Assembly: GCA_043821115.1 (NCBI GenBank)
Contig: JBDRDD010000024.1
Span: forward strand, 62,001-126,000
Direction: 5' to 3'
Source: JBDRDD01 sp043821115
GTDB taxonomy: Bacteria > CAYTYR01 > UBA6262 > DAOVJB01
Length of the DNA: 64,000 nucleotides
Both the position numbers and the translations under genes were made by a program. The number at the start of each line of letters is the position of its first letter. The stretch's first letter is position 1. Positions 7,870 to 17,136 of the stretch are shown one piece after another. A model generated the notes under the pieces. The model was not told the DNA's origin. It did no database searches and was given only the letters and a program-made list of their open reading frames with translations.

Positions 7870-10665
7870 ATGGTTACAAAGGACAAGAAGAAAGCGGGCA
7901 AAACCCGTGCTAAGAAGTACGTTTATTCTTTTGGGGGAGGTAAGGCTGACGGAAACGAAAGCATGAAGAACCTGCTCGGTGGCAAGGGCGCGAACCTTGC
8001 TGAGATGGCGGGGCATCCGAAATTAAAGCTCCCGGTTCCCGCAGGCTTTACACTTACAACAGATGTTTGTACATACTATTATGATCACAAGAGGACCTAT
8101 CCGAAAGAACTGGAAAAGCAGCTAAAAGTAGCGCTCGAGAAAATAGAGAAGATAATGGGAAGCAAATTCGGGGATTCCGAGAATCCGCTGCTCTTATCGG
8201 TTCGTTCCGGTGCGCGAAAATCAATGCCAGGCATGATGGAGACAGTATTGAACGTCGGGCTTACAACAAAGACTATTCCCGGACTTATCAAACAGACAGA
8301 AGACAATGAAAGATTCGTTTACGACGCATACCGCAGGCTGATAACCATGTATTCAGATGTTGTCATGGAGAAAGCAGCTGGTATTGAACCCGAAAGCGAA
8401 GAGATGGGTATCCGTAAACAGCTTGAAAAACTCATGAATGCAAGGAAGAAAAAGAAGGGCATAACCAATGACACTGACCTGGATGCAGCCGATCTTAAGG
8501 ACCTGTGCGAGCAGTACAAGGCAAAGGTGAAAGATGTCCTTGGAAAGGTTTTCCCTGATGATGCGATGAAGCAGCTCTGGGGCGGAATAGGAGCAGTGTT
8601 CTCTTCATGGAACGGCAAGCGAGCTATCAGCTACCGCCGCATCGAGAGCATTCCTGATGAATGGGGTACGGCTGTAAACGTGCAGACAATGGTATTCGGT
8701 AATATGGGTGATGGTAGTGCTACGGGCGTTGCCTTTACCCGTGATCCTGGTAACGGGGAGAACAAGTTCTACGGTGAATACCTGGTTAACGCGCAGGGAG
8801 AGGATGTAGTCGCCGGTATCAGGACCCCCGCCCCTATTAACAAGGTGAGCCAGAGTGATAACAACAAGGAGCTTCTGACCCTTGAGAAGGGTATGCCAAC
8901 TATATATAAAAAGCTTTTTGACATACAGAATCGTCTGGAGAAGCACTATTACGACATGCAGGATATTGAATTCACCATTCAGAAAGGTAATCTCTTCATG
9001 TTGCAGTGTCGCGTAGGAAAACGTAATGGTCCTGCTGCCATCAAGATGGCTATTGACATGGTGAAGGAAAAGCTTATCACCAAGGAACAGGCGGTTATGC
9101 GTGTAACACCGGATCAGCTTGATGAACTGCTTCATCCCATTGTCGACCCCAAGGCTGAAAAGGCACAGAAGCCTCTTGCAAAGGGTTTACCTGCGGGTCC
9201 CGGCGGTGCGACAGGCATGATAGTCTTCAGCGCTGAGGAAGCCGTAAAATGGAATAATAACGGCAAGAAAGTTATACTTGTCAGGGAAGAGACCAATCCC
9301 GAAGATGTCGAAGGTATGAGAGCGGCACAGGCAATCCTTACGGCACGCGGCGGTATGACCTCGCATGCGGCACTTGTTGCACGAGGCTGGGGTAAATGCT
9401 GTGTTGTCGGATGCGGTGCTCTTAACGTAGATTACAGTTCCAAGACAATGACGGTTGATGGGACGACGCTTGGCGAAGGAGATTGGATAACGCTTAACGG
9501 AAGTAAGGGCAATATCTACAAAGGTCAGTTTCCAATGGTTGATGCATCAGAGGAGAATGAGGTTCTTAATCAGTTTCTCAAGATCTGCGACAGTGTCAGG
9601 AAGCTAAACGTCAGAACAAATGCGGATACTCCCGAGGATGCTGCACGCGCCCGTTCGTTTGGTGCGGAGGGAATCGGCCTCTTCAGGACAGAGCACATGT
9701 TCTACGGTAAAAACAGCGAGGAGCCGCTGTTTAAGCTGAGGAAGATGATCGTCTCCAAGAATACCGATGAGAGAAGGGCTGCGCTTGACGAGCTGTTCCC
9801 TCATATAAAGAGTGATATAAAAGCTACACTTGAGGCAATGGAAGGTCTGCCTGTGACCGTGAGGCTGCTGGATCCGCCTTTGCACGAATTTGTGCCTCAT
9901 GAGGAAGAGAAGCTAAAAGAACTGGCCCTAAGCCTGGGTGTTAGTGTTGAAGAGCTCTCCAAGAGAGCTTCTGGCCTTCGTGAGTCTAACCCCATGATGG
10001 GGCACCGCGGTGTGCGTCTTGGGATTACATATCCGGAGATTACCGAGACACAGGTCAGGGCTATCCTCGAAGCAGCAGCCGAGCTTTCCAAGAAAGGCAA
10101 GAAGGTGATGCCTGAGATCATGATCCCAGTGCTTGGCCTGGTGTCAGAGCTTAAAAACCAGGCAGAGATCATAAGCCGTGTGTATGGTGAGGTTCTCAAG
10201 AAATACAACCTCAGGAAGCTAAATCACATGGTAGGTACTATGATAGAAATTCCCAGAGCATGTCTTGTGAGCGGCAAGATTGCCGAGGTAGCTGATTTCT
10301 TCTCATTCGGCACAAATGACCTCACGCAGATGAGCTTCGGATTCTCCCGCGATGACATGGGAGGCTTCCTGCCTGATTACATGGCCAAAGAGATACTTCC
10401 AGCGGATCCATTCCAGACAATCGACCAGGAAGGTGTCGGGGAATTGGTCAAAATCGCCATCGAACGCGGACGCAAAACGAAAAAGAATCTCAAAATCGGA
10501 ATTTGCGGTGAGCACGGAGGAGAAGCCGAGAGCGTTAAGTTCTGCCACAGGGTGGGAATGAATTACGTAAGCTGCTCTCCTTTTAGGGTACCTATCGCAC
10601 GGCTTGCAGCGGCACAGGCGGTAGTAGAGGAGAAGAGCAAAAAAAAGAAAAAAATAGGATACTAG
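7870..10665 (+). CDS. ppdK: Pyruvate, phosphate dikinase
   Basis: A 931-residue enzyme interconverting pyruvate + ATP + Pi and phosphoenolpyruvate + AMP + PPi. The N-terminal ATP-grasp region starts with the PPDK-type FGGGKADG...LLGGKGANLAEM, which separates it from PEP synthase. The swivelling phosphohistidine domain has GGMTSHAA with H499. The C-terminal TIM barrel has the PEP-site cysteine C879 in GICGEHGGE and SFGTNDLTQ. ATG 7870 is set by AAGGAGGA nine bases upstream. In anaerobes it works in PPi-linked glycolysis or in gluconeogenesis from pyruvate, which fits the ferredoxin oxidoreductase found later in the window. smc starts directly after its stop codon. Confidence 0.97.
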   Translation: MVTKDKKKAGKTRAKKYVYSFGGGKADGNESMKNLLGGKGANLAEMAGHPKLKLPVPAGFTLTTDVCTYYYDHKRTYPKELEKQLKVALEKIEKIMGSKFGDSENPLLLSVRSGARKSMPGMMETVLNVGLTTKTIPGLIKQTEDNERFVYDAYRRLITMYSDVVMEKAAGIEPESEEMGIRKQLEKLMNARKKKKGITNDTDLDAADLKDLCEQYKAKVKDVLGKVFPDDAMKQLWGGIGAVFSSWNGKRAISYRRIESIPDEWGTAVNVQTMVFGNMGDGSATGVAFTRDPGNGENKFYGEYLVNAQGEDVVAGIRTPAPINKVSQSDNNKELLTLEKGMPTIYKKLFDIQNRLEKHYYDMQDIEFTIQKGNLFMLQCRVGKRNGPAAIKMAIDMVKEKLITKEQAVMRVTPDQLDELLHPIVDPKAEKAQKPLAKGLPAGPGGATGMIVFSAEEAVKWNNNGKKVILVREETNPEDVEGMRAAQAILTARGGMTSHAALVARGWGKCCVVGCGALNVDYSSKTMTVDGTTLGEGDWITLNGSKGNIYKGQFPMVDASEENEVLNQFLKICDSVRKLNVRTNADTPEDAARARSFGAEGIGLFRTEHMFYGKNSEEPLFKLRKMIVSKNTDERRAALDELFPHIKSDIKATLEAMEGLPVTVRLLDPPLHEFVPHEEEKLKELALSLGVSVEELSKRASGLRESNPMMGHRGVRLGITYPEITETQVRAILEAAAELSKKGKKVMPEIMIPVLGLVSELKNQAEIISRVYGEVLKKYNLRKLNHMVGTMIEIPRACLVSGKIAEVADFFSFGTNDLTQMSFGFSRDDMGGFLPDYMAKEILPADPFQTIDQEGVGELVKIAIERGRKTKKNLKIGICGEHGGEAESVKFCHRVGMNYVSCSPFRVPIARLAAAQAVVEEKSKKKKKIGY

Positions 10666-13600
10666 ATGTACTTCAAGAAACTAGAACTACTTGGTTTTAA
10701 ATCTTTTGCCGATAAGACCCAACTCAGATTCGAGTCAGGGATTACCGCTATTGTTGGACCCAATGGTTGTGGTAAGACCAATATCTCGGAAGCTATAATG
10801 TGGGTTCTCGGTGAACAGAGCGCAAGGCAGCTCAGGGGTATGAAAATGGGAGACGTGATCTTTAACGGGTCCGGCTCCCGTCAGGGCGTGAGTATGGCAG
10901 AGGTGTCTCTCACCCTTGATAACTCCCAGAACGTGATCCCTGTTGATTACAGCGAGGTAACTGTAACGCGCAGGATGTTCCGCTCAGGTGATACCGAGTA
11001 CCTGATAAACAAAACACCGTGCCGGCTCAAGGACATAACCGAGCTTTTTATGGATACGGGCATAGGGACCGATGCGTATTCGATTATAGAAGAGTCGAAG
11101 ATCGATTTGATCCTCAGTTCAAAGAGCGAGGACCGGCGTTTCCTTTTCGAGGAAGCAGCCGGTATAATGAAATACAAGATCAGGAAGAACGAGGCACTCG
11201 GCAAACTCGATAAGACAGAACAGAACCTCGCGCGCCTTGCCGATATACTGCAGGAGATCAAATCCAGGATAAGCTCACTTGACTACCAGGTGAGAAAAGC
11301 CAGGCAATACCAGAAGCACAAGGACTCCTCCAAAGCAATAGAAATAGATCTCCTTCTGCACGAGCTTCGAGCCCTTACAATGAGCATCGAAGGGACAAGC
11401 GAGGAATTCAGCAGTGTGAGAGGCGAGATAGAAGGCCTTGAGGCCGGCATAAACACGCATGAAGCAGACATCAGCGCGCTTAAGCTCCGGCTTGCCGAGC
11501 TCGATGAGAAAATGCTTACAATACAGCAGGACTTCTCCAGGGTGACAGGAGAGCTCCAAAGAAAAGAAGAAAGAATAACAAACATCCAGGAGAAGAAAGA
11601 GACCCTTAACGCCCAAAAGATAAAACTTCAGGAGCAGGTTTTATCGGATGAGGATAAAATAAGGGACCTAAAGGAAACATCCGGTAATGTCCAGAGTGAT
11701 TTGGAAAATATTGAGAATGTAATAAATACCCATGAAGCGCTGCTAAAGAAAAAAGGAAGCATCCTAAACCAGGAAGGCGAGATTCTTTCCAGACTTACTG
11801 CTGAGCTTGAAACCTCAAAACAAGCCGTATTTTCCCTGTTGCATGATATATCTAAATGCAGAAATGACATCACAACTCTCACTATGACAGATAGAAACAT
11901 CTGCGTGCAGCAGGAGAAGCTCTCGAGGGAAAAGCGCGCGCTCCAACATGAAAAGAAGAACCTTTGCGGAAAATCCGAAGCGATAGTAAATTCAATTGCA
12001 AGCAAAGAGACTGAACTCTCTGGTGCAAGAGACCAAAAAGAGCGGTTAGGTTCGGATATTAACACTATACAGGCCTCACTTTCAGAACTAACCGGGGAAT
12101 ACGAAAGAAAAACACAGGAATTAAACAGGACTTCTTCCAGGTGTGATTTCCTAGAGAAGATGCAGGTGAGCTTCGAAGGCTATGATGAAGCCGTAAAAGA
12201 GGTCCTTAGCAGGAATATCCCGCAGGTATACGGCAGTTTAGCCTCCGTTATTGACGCAGGGGCCGAGTATGAAAAGGCTGTAGAAAATGTCCTGGGGAGA
12301 AAACTGCAATACATAATTACCGAGAATGTAAGCTCGGCCCGAAAAGCCTCGATGTCACTAGGCGAAGAACAGAAGGGCCGGGTTACTTTTTTATTAAGGG
12401 GATCATTTAGCTCCCAAAAAGGAGAAGATACCTTTTCCTTTGATGAGTCAAAGATAATTACCAGGGCCATAAACGCGGTAAAATTCGACGAAAGTTACCG
12501 CAACATTGTCCAATATCTCTTGAGCGATACCGTAATAGTTGATAATTTCGACAATGCACTTGAGGTTGCAGGAACATCAAAAGGCAGGGGTGTAGTAGTA
12601 ACGCTTACAGGAGAGGTTATAGAGTGTTCCTCGGGCAGTGTAGTGATGGTCCATGGGGGAGGGCGCAGTTGCGAGGGAAGTTTTCTGGCGACAAAACGCG
12701 AGGTCAGAGAACTAAAAGATGCTTTACCTGGTATTTCCGAAGCCATAGAGGTTTTGAGAAAGGACAAGGAAAAACTTGAAGCCGCGTTAAAGGAAAAAAG
12801 GGCACAGCTTGAAGAACTAAATTTGCGCCTGCAAAAAATAGAGGTAATGCTTGGTGGCTTACGAAGCGAGAAAGAAGTCTTGCAAAGAGAAGAGGAAAAA
12901 ATAATTAAGCAGCAGGAAACCTTCCATCTGGAAGAGGGCCAGTGGGCAAAAGAACTCACCCAGGTAAGAGAGAATCTTGAAGCTGTAAACATATCTCTCG
13001 GACAATTGCAAGAGGCCAAATCACATAATGAGGGCAATATCAATGCGCTTGAAACTCAGGTCCAGGATAAAAACCGTGTGCATCTAGGCATTAGGGAAGA
13101 GATTACGGGAATAAAGGTTGACCTGGCCCAGAATATTCAGAAAAGGGAAAATCTAAACAGCGAAGTTGGCCGCCTGAAGGAGACAATAGAAGTCCTTGAG
13201 AAGTCTCTTGAAGAAAAGAAAGCTGAAATTTTATCTATTGACGCTGGTATTGAGGAATTGGGAAACTCCTCAAGCCTGGAGAATTCTCAAATAGAATCAT
13301 TGCTTGACGAAAGGGATTCCATAGATAAAGTACTGCAGGATATACGTAGCCAGCGTCAGCGAATCACATCATCGGTTGATGAAAAAGACGAGTTTATAAA
13401 GACAAAGAGAAAAGATATAGAGGGGCGTAAAGCGCATTTTCACCAGAAGGAATTACGCAATGCGCAGATCAACACTCACAGAGAAGAGGTCAGTAAGCGA
13501 CTGATCGAGGATTTTGCCATAGCGGATGGCGATAAGAGATCCGAGAATCTTTCGAATATAGATATCGAAGATCAGAAGCTAGAACTTGCAAAGCTTAAAC

Positions 13601-14235
13601 GAAAAGTAGAATCAATGGGTGCGGTCAACCTTGTAGCCATTGACGAATACCAGGAGCTGGAGGAGCGTTATAAATTCCTCCTGAAGCAGCAAGAAGATCT
13701 CATAAAGGCGAAAGAAGACCTTCATAAGGTAATAGAAAAAACAAATCTAACGGCACGCTCACATTTCAAGGAGACCTTCGAAAAGGTAAGGAACAATTTT
13801 ATAACCATATGCCAGAAGCTTTTTGAGGGGGGCGAGGCGGATCTTGTTTTGACAAATCCTGATCAGCTTCTTGATACGGGTATTGAAATTATAGTTCAGC
13901 CGCCCGGCAAGAAACTTCAGAGCATTTCCCTTCTTTCCGCAGGAGAGAGGGCGCTTACGGCTATAGCGCTGCTTTTTTCTATTTTTATGGTTAAGCCTTC
14001 CCCGTTCTGCCTGCTGGATGAGATAGATGCTCCGCTTGACGAAGCGAACCTGCAGCGTTTTGTGAGGATGCTAAGGGAATTTTCCAGTAATTCACAGTTT
14101 ATAGTGATAACGCACAATAAGAGAACCATGGAAATGGCCGATGTCCTTTACGGTGTCACCATGGAGGAGTTCGGCGTTTCAAAACTTGTGTCAGTGCGCC
14201 TCAAAGAAGAGGAAAATATAGAGGCTACCATTTAA
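10666..14235 (+). CDS. smc: Chromosome segregation protein SMC
   Basis: A 1189-residue protein, the usual length for bacterial SMC. The N-terminal head has the Walker A GPNGCGKTN. Two long coiled coils of charged heptads flank a hinge at about residues 505-665, with glycine-rich segments around VTLTGE. The C-terminal head has the ABC signature LLSAGERALTAIALLF and Walker B CLLDEIDAPLDEAN. SMC dimers compact and segregate the chromosome with ScpA and ScpB, neither of which is in this window. The ATG directly follows the ppdK stop, so the two are probably co-transcribed without a functional tie. Confidence 0.97.
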   Translation: MYFKKLELLGFKSFADKTQLRFESGITAIVGPNGCGKTNISEAIMWVLGEQSARQLRGMKMGDVIFNGSGSRQGVSMAEVSLTLDNSQNVIPVDYSEVTVTRRMFRSGDTEYLINKTPCRLKDITELFMDTGIGTDAYSIIEESKIDLILSSKSEDRRFLFEEAAGIMKYKIRKNEALGKLDKTEQNLARLADILQEIKSRISSLDYQVRKARQYQKHKDSSKAIEIDLLLHELRALTMSIEGTSEEFSSVRGEIEGLEAGINTHEADISALKLRLAELDEKMLTIQQDFSRVTGELQRKEERITNIQEKKETLNAQKIKLQEQVLSDEDKIRDLKETSGNVQSDLENIENVINTHEALLKKKGSILNQEGEILSRLTAELETSKQAVFSLLHDISKCRNDITTLTMTDRNICVQQEKLSREKRALQHEKKNLCGKSEAIVNSIASKETELSGARDQKERLGSDINTIQASLSELTGEYERKTQELNRTSSRCDFLEKMQVSFEGYDEAVKEVLSRNIPQVYGSLASVIDAGAEYEKAVENVLGRKLQYIITENVSSARKASMSLGEEQKGRVTFLLRGSFSSQKGEDTFSFDESKIITRAINAVKFDESYRNIVQYLLSDTVIVDNFDNALEVAGTSKGRGVVVTLTGEVIECSSGSVVMVHGGGRSCEGSFLATKREVRELKDALPGISEAIEVLRKDKEKLEAALKEKRAQLEELNLRLQKIEVMLGGLRSEKEVLQREEEKIIKQQETFHLEEGQWAKELTQVRENLEAVNISLGQLQEAKSHNEGNINALETQVQDKNRVHLGIREEITGIKVDLAQNIQKRENLNSEVGRLKETIEVLEKSLEEKKAEILSIDAGIEELGNSSSLENSQIESLLDERDSIDKVLQDIRSQRQRITSSVDEKDEFIKTKRKDIEGRKAHFHQKELRNAQINTHREEVSKRLIEDFAIADGDKRSENLSNIDIEDQKLELAKLKRKVESMGAVNLVAIDEYQELEERYKFLLKQQEDLIKAKEDLHKVIEKTNLTARSHFKETFEKVRNNFITICQKLFEGGEADLVLTNPDQLLDTGIEIIVQPPGKKLQSISLLSAGERALTAIALLFSIFMVKPSPFCLLDEIDAPLDEANLQRFVRMLREFSSNSQFIVITHNKRTMEMADVLYGVTMEEFGVSKLVSVRLKEEENIEATI

Positions 14236-14256
14236 GAAGCCGGGTAAGGGAAGTAT

Positions 14257-15003
14257 ATGCGCTATGCGCTTATCTCGGACATACACAGTAATCTGCCTGC
14301 ATTAGAGGCGGTACTGGGTCATCTCGAGTTCCAACGTATTGATGCATACATATGCTGCGGGGATATCGTGGGGTATGGTCCGTGGCCTAATGAGTGTGTC
14401 AACATCATGAAAGAGCTTGCTCAAAAAACAAAGCTCTTTATGGTGGTGGGAAATCACGATTGGGCAGCGGTTGAACTTGAGGACATATCCAAGTTTAACG
14501 AGGATGCCCGTCAGGCAATCATATGGACACGGGGACAGCTGAGTCCCGAGAATAAGCAATACCTGAAAGAACTTCCTTATATTCTTCAGGAACCTGCATT
14601 CACAGTTGTGCACGGCAGTCCGTACGATCCTCTGGATGAATATGTGCTTGATGAGAAGGTATTTAAGAGAAGTCTGGAGTACCTTAAAACGGAGTTGTGT
14701 TTTATAGGGCATACGCATAAGCCGTTTAGTTTTTTTGCAGGCGCTGAGATGGGAATAGGAGGGGAAGCGCTTGCTGATGAAGTTATGATATTGCTCGATG
14801 ATATGGCCCGGCATATGGTCAATATAGGTTCAGTCGGTCAGCCGCGTGACTCTGATGCGAGGGCCTGCTTCGGTATATTTGATGACCAAGAGAAGAATAT
14901 AATTATAAAGCGCATTGAATATGATATTCTAAAAACACAGGAAAAGATGAAAGAATACGGGCTTCCTGTTTTTCTTGTAGAGAGGTTGAATAAGGGGATA
15001 TAA
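14257..15003 (+). CDS. Calcineurin-like metallophosphoesterase
   Basis: A 248-residue protein with the full set of metal-binding motifs of the class: DIHSN near the start, CGDIVGYGP, GNHD at about residue 68, HGSP and GHTH. The order and length fit the YfcE/MJ0936-type family of small phosphodiesterases. The physiological substrate is unknown. It sits 21 bases after smc and 22 bases before a Ser/Thr kinase gene. A phosphoesterase next to a kinase is suggestive, but this fold is not the usual PP2C-type partner of such kinases. Confidence 0.85.
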   Translation: MRYALISDIHSNLPALEAVLGHLEFQRIDAYICCGDIVGYGPWPNECVNIMKELAQKTKLFMVVGNHDWAAVELEDISKFNEDARQAIIWTRGQLSPENKQYLKELPYILQEPAFTVVHGSPYDPLDEYVLDEKVFKRSLEYLKTELCFIGHTHKPFSFFAGAEMGIGGEALADEVMILLDDMARHMVNIGSVGQPRDSDARACFGIFDDQEKNIIIKRIEYDILKTQEKMKEYGLPVFLVERLNKGI

Positions 15004-15025
15004 TTTTTTTATAAGGAGCACGAGC

Positions 15026-15979
15026 TTGAAAAAACTAAAAGCGGGAGAAGTCATAGATGGTAAATACCAGATTCTTGCGCTGATAGGACGCGGCGGTATG
15101 GCCTTCGTGTACAAGGCCGAAAGATTTTCCGATAAAAAAATAATTGCCATAAAAATACCATTTACCGAGTTCACGGAGAAACTTGCCTCATGCCAGAAAT
15201 TTAAGAGGGCTGAGAAAATCGGGCAGATGGTAGATCATCCAAACATAGTGAAAGTCTTTAAGCACAGTTCTCAGACAAGTATGCCTTATATGCTCATGGA
15301 GTATGTGAATGGTCCGGAGCTGACAAAGTTAATAAAGAACAAAGGGCCTCTACCGCTAAAGCAGATACTGAAGATAGCTATTCAGGTCTGTGATGCGCTA
15401 GAATACATACACCAGCACCAGATTATACATCACGATATTAAACCCGATAACATCATGCTTACAAGAGATGATGACGTAAAAATTCTGGATTTCGGTCTTG
15501 CATACGCGGAGAAACTAAAAGAAGAAGTTTGGGCTGATCTGATATCCGTGGGGGGAACCCCTGTATACATGGCACCGGAGCAACTCCAGGGAGTAAACGA
15601 CATAAGAAGCGACCTGTATTCTCTTGGCATAATGATGTATGAAATGGCCACAGGGAAGCTCCCTTTCAGGGGTGACATACAGTCATTAAAGCACGCTCAT
15701 CTTACCCAGACAGCGGTATCTCCCAGGGTGTTTAACCCTCAGATATCTATAGGACTTGAGGATGTTATAAAAAAGGCCATGGTTAAGAAACCATCCGAGC
15801 GGTATCAGAATGCTTTTGAGATGAGGCGTGATATCCTCAATCTCGCATACGCCAAGGAGGCTGAGAAGAAAAAAAAAGATTACCATTACCACCGTCTGAT
15901 CCTGCTTTTGATTGTGGTCATAATATTTGCTGTTATAATCTTAGTGCAACTTGCAAGAATGGTCAGGCAGGTCTATTAA
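15026..15979 (+). CDS. Membrane-anchored Hanks-type serine/threonine protein kinase
   Basis: A 317-residue protein. The kinase domain fills residues 14-280: glycine loop GRGGMAFVYKAE, ATP lysine K43, catalytic loop H135-H136-D137-IKPDN, metal-binding D155-F-G and MAPEQ. The activation segment is followed by YSLGIMMYEMATGKLPF. A single transmembrane helix (LILLLIVVIIFAVIILVQL) ends the protein, so the kinase faces the cytoplasm and there is no extracellular sensor domain. The HRD arginine is replaced by histidine, so activation-loop control may differ from RD kinases. TTG 15026 is chosen because AAGGAG lies seven bases upstream and no ATG fits. Confidence 0.9.
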   Translation: MKKLKAGEVIDGKYQILALIGRGGMAFVYKAERFSDKKIIAIKIPFTEFTEKLASCQKFKRAEKIGQMVDHPNIVKVFKHSSQTSMPYMLMEYVNGPELTKLIKNKGPLPLKQILKIAIQVCDALEYIHQHQIIHHDIKPDNIMLTRDDDVKILDFGLAYAEKLKEEVWADLISVGGTPVYMAPEQLQGVNDIRSDLYSLGIMMYEMATGKLPFRGDIQSLKHAHLTQTAVSPRVFNPQISIGLEDVIKKAMVKKPSERYQNAFEMRRDILNLAYAKEAEKKKKDYHYHRLILLLIVVIIFAVIILVQLARMVRQVY

Positions 15980-16015
15980 TATTATTTTGTATTCTTTATC
16001 TGGTCTTATAGTATT

Positions 16016-16090
16016 GCGGGGATAATTCAGTGGTAGAATGCAAGCTTCCCAAGCTTGACGTCGCGGGTTCGAGTCCCGTTCCCCGCTCCA
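16016..16090 (+). tRNA. tRNA-Gly (anticodon CCC)
   Basis: A cloverleaf can be folded by hand. The acceptor GCGGGGA (16016-16022) pairs with TCCCCGC (16080-16086). The anticodon stem CAAGC/GCTTG encloses the loop TTCCCAA, giving anticodon CCC, which reads GGG glycine codons. The T loop is TTCGAGT. The discriminator base is T and CCA (16088-16090) is encoded. No convincing promoter of its own is visible at the right distance, so it may be processed from the upstream transcript. Confidence 0.93.
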
Positions 16091-16125
16091 TTTTATATTT
16101 TCCAGGGGACAAATCATGAGGTGCT

Positions 16126-16968
16126 ATGTCATTTATTGATCTTCATCTGCATACGAATTTTTCTGATGGTGCTTTCTCTCCGGAGGAAGTGATAAAATAT
16201 GCACACGAGAGAGACCTGAGCGCCATTGCTATTACGGATCATGACACTACAGACGGTATCGCACGTGCCAAAGCCGCCGCTGAAGAATATGACATAGAGG
16301 TAGTCCCAGGTATAGAGTTAAGCGCTTATCTTGCTGATGTCTTCGGAGAGGAAATACATATACTGGGCTATTTCATAGAATGGCAGAACGAAGAGTTTCA
16401 GAAGATACTATCCATGTTCAAACAAAAACGAGTGGAGAGGGCGAAGGAAATACTGCAGAAGCTTGATAATCTGGGGGTGCATCTTGACGAAATGGAATTA
16501 TTCGCTTCCGTCGGCAACGGTGCTATAGGAAGGCTTCACTGCGCGAAGAAACTGGTTGAAAAGGGACATGTGATGTCAATAAGAGATGCGTTTATAGAAT
16601 ACTTAGGTGACGGAAGGCCTGCCTTTGTTCCGAAGATGTATCTTGAACCTGCCCAGACCATTAAAATCATACAGGATGTGAAGGGTATCCCTGTTCTTGC
16701 GCACCCGAACATAGGGGACATAAATGCGGATATAGTAAAGGACCTGGCAGGCAAAGGGCTAAAAGGTTTGGAAGTGTATTGCAACAAGCTCAACGGTGAC
16801 GCAGCAAGGCATTTTGTTTGTATGGCACAGGAAAATAATCTTCTCGTGACAGGCGGTTCCGACTGTCACGGCAATATAGGTTCAAGGGATATGCTCATGG
16901 GAAGCGTTAAGGTTCAATACAGCATTCTCGAGGACCTGAAGAAATACAAGATAGATAATATTTCTTGA
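16126..16968 (+). CDS. PHP-domain phosphoesterase (YciV/RNase AM-like)
   Basis: A 280-residue protein of the PHP family. Metal-binding motifs are DLHLHTNFSDG at residues 5-15, TDHDT, PGIELSA and, near the end, GGSDCHG. Length and motif order fit the YciV/TrpH branch, whose members remove phosphate from 3',5'-nucleoside bisphosphates or trim 5' ends of RNA. ATG 16126 follows GAGGTG at a good distance. The gene sits between the tRNA and the B12 operon; the -35 box of the B12 promoter overlaps its stop codon. Confidence 0.86.
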   Translation: MSFIDLHLHTNFSDGAFSPEEVIKYAHERDLSAIAITDHDTTDGIARAKAAAEEYDIEVVPGIELSAYLADVFGEEIHILGYFIEWQNEEFQKILSMFKQKRVERAKEILQKLDNLGVHLDEMELFASVGNGAIGRLHCAKKLVEKGHVMSIRDAFIEYLGDGRPAFVPKMYLEPAQTIKIIQDVKGIPVLAHPNIGDINADIVKDLAGKGLKGLEVYCNKLNGDAARHFVCMAQENNLLVTGGSDCHGNIGSRDMLMGSVKVQYSILEDLKKYKIDNIS

Positions 16969-16995
16969 CAGAAATATTATCTATGGTAATATAAT
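16965..16995 (+). promoter_or_regulatory. Promoter of the cobalamin-uptake operon
   Basis: TTGACA at 16965-16970 is a perfect -35 box overlapping the stop of the PHP gene. A perfect TATAAT lies at 16990-16995 with a 19-base spacer; an alternative TAATAT at 16987-16992 gives 16 bases. Either places the transcript start at about 17000, just ahead of the cobalamin riboswitch. Confidence 0.7.
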
Positions 16996-16999
16996 TACT

Positions 17000-17130
17000 A
17001 GGTAAAAGAACCAGACAGGGAAAATCCGTGAAAATCGGATGCTGCCCCGCAACGGTTATCCCGGCCCCAAGATAAGGGAAAGTCCGAATACCTGTTTGAT
17101 GATAAATATTTAAACCTTCGCGGGAAGGAG
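17000..17130 (+). promoter_or_regulatory. Cobalamin (AdoCbl-type) riboswitch, translational
   Basis: The leader contains the conserved B12 core: GGGAAAATCC, then the B12 box GCTGCCCCGCAACGG (17041-17055), and AGTCCGAATACCTG near 17081-17094. Downstream, CCTT (17115-17118) and AAGG (17125-17128) form a hairpin with loop CGCGGG. That loop is complementary to CCCGC (17046-17050) in the core, which is the loop-loop kissing contact used by this class. AAGGAG (17125-17130) is also the ribosome-binding site of btuF, so ligand binding should hide it. No terminator precedes the gene, which supports translational rather than transcriptional control. Confidence 0.9.
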
Positions 17131-17136
17131 AGCCGA

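Noticed and set aside
8605..9135. Minus-strand open frame of 176 codons
   Set aside because: It is antisense to the middle of ppdK, has no recognisable domain and reflects codon usage of the sense gene.
15987..16012. Promoter for tRNA-Gly
   Set aside because: A TATAGT is present at 16007-16012, but a transcript from it would start inside the mature tRNA and the -35 spacing is only 14 bases.
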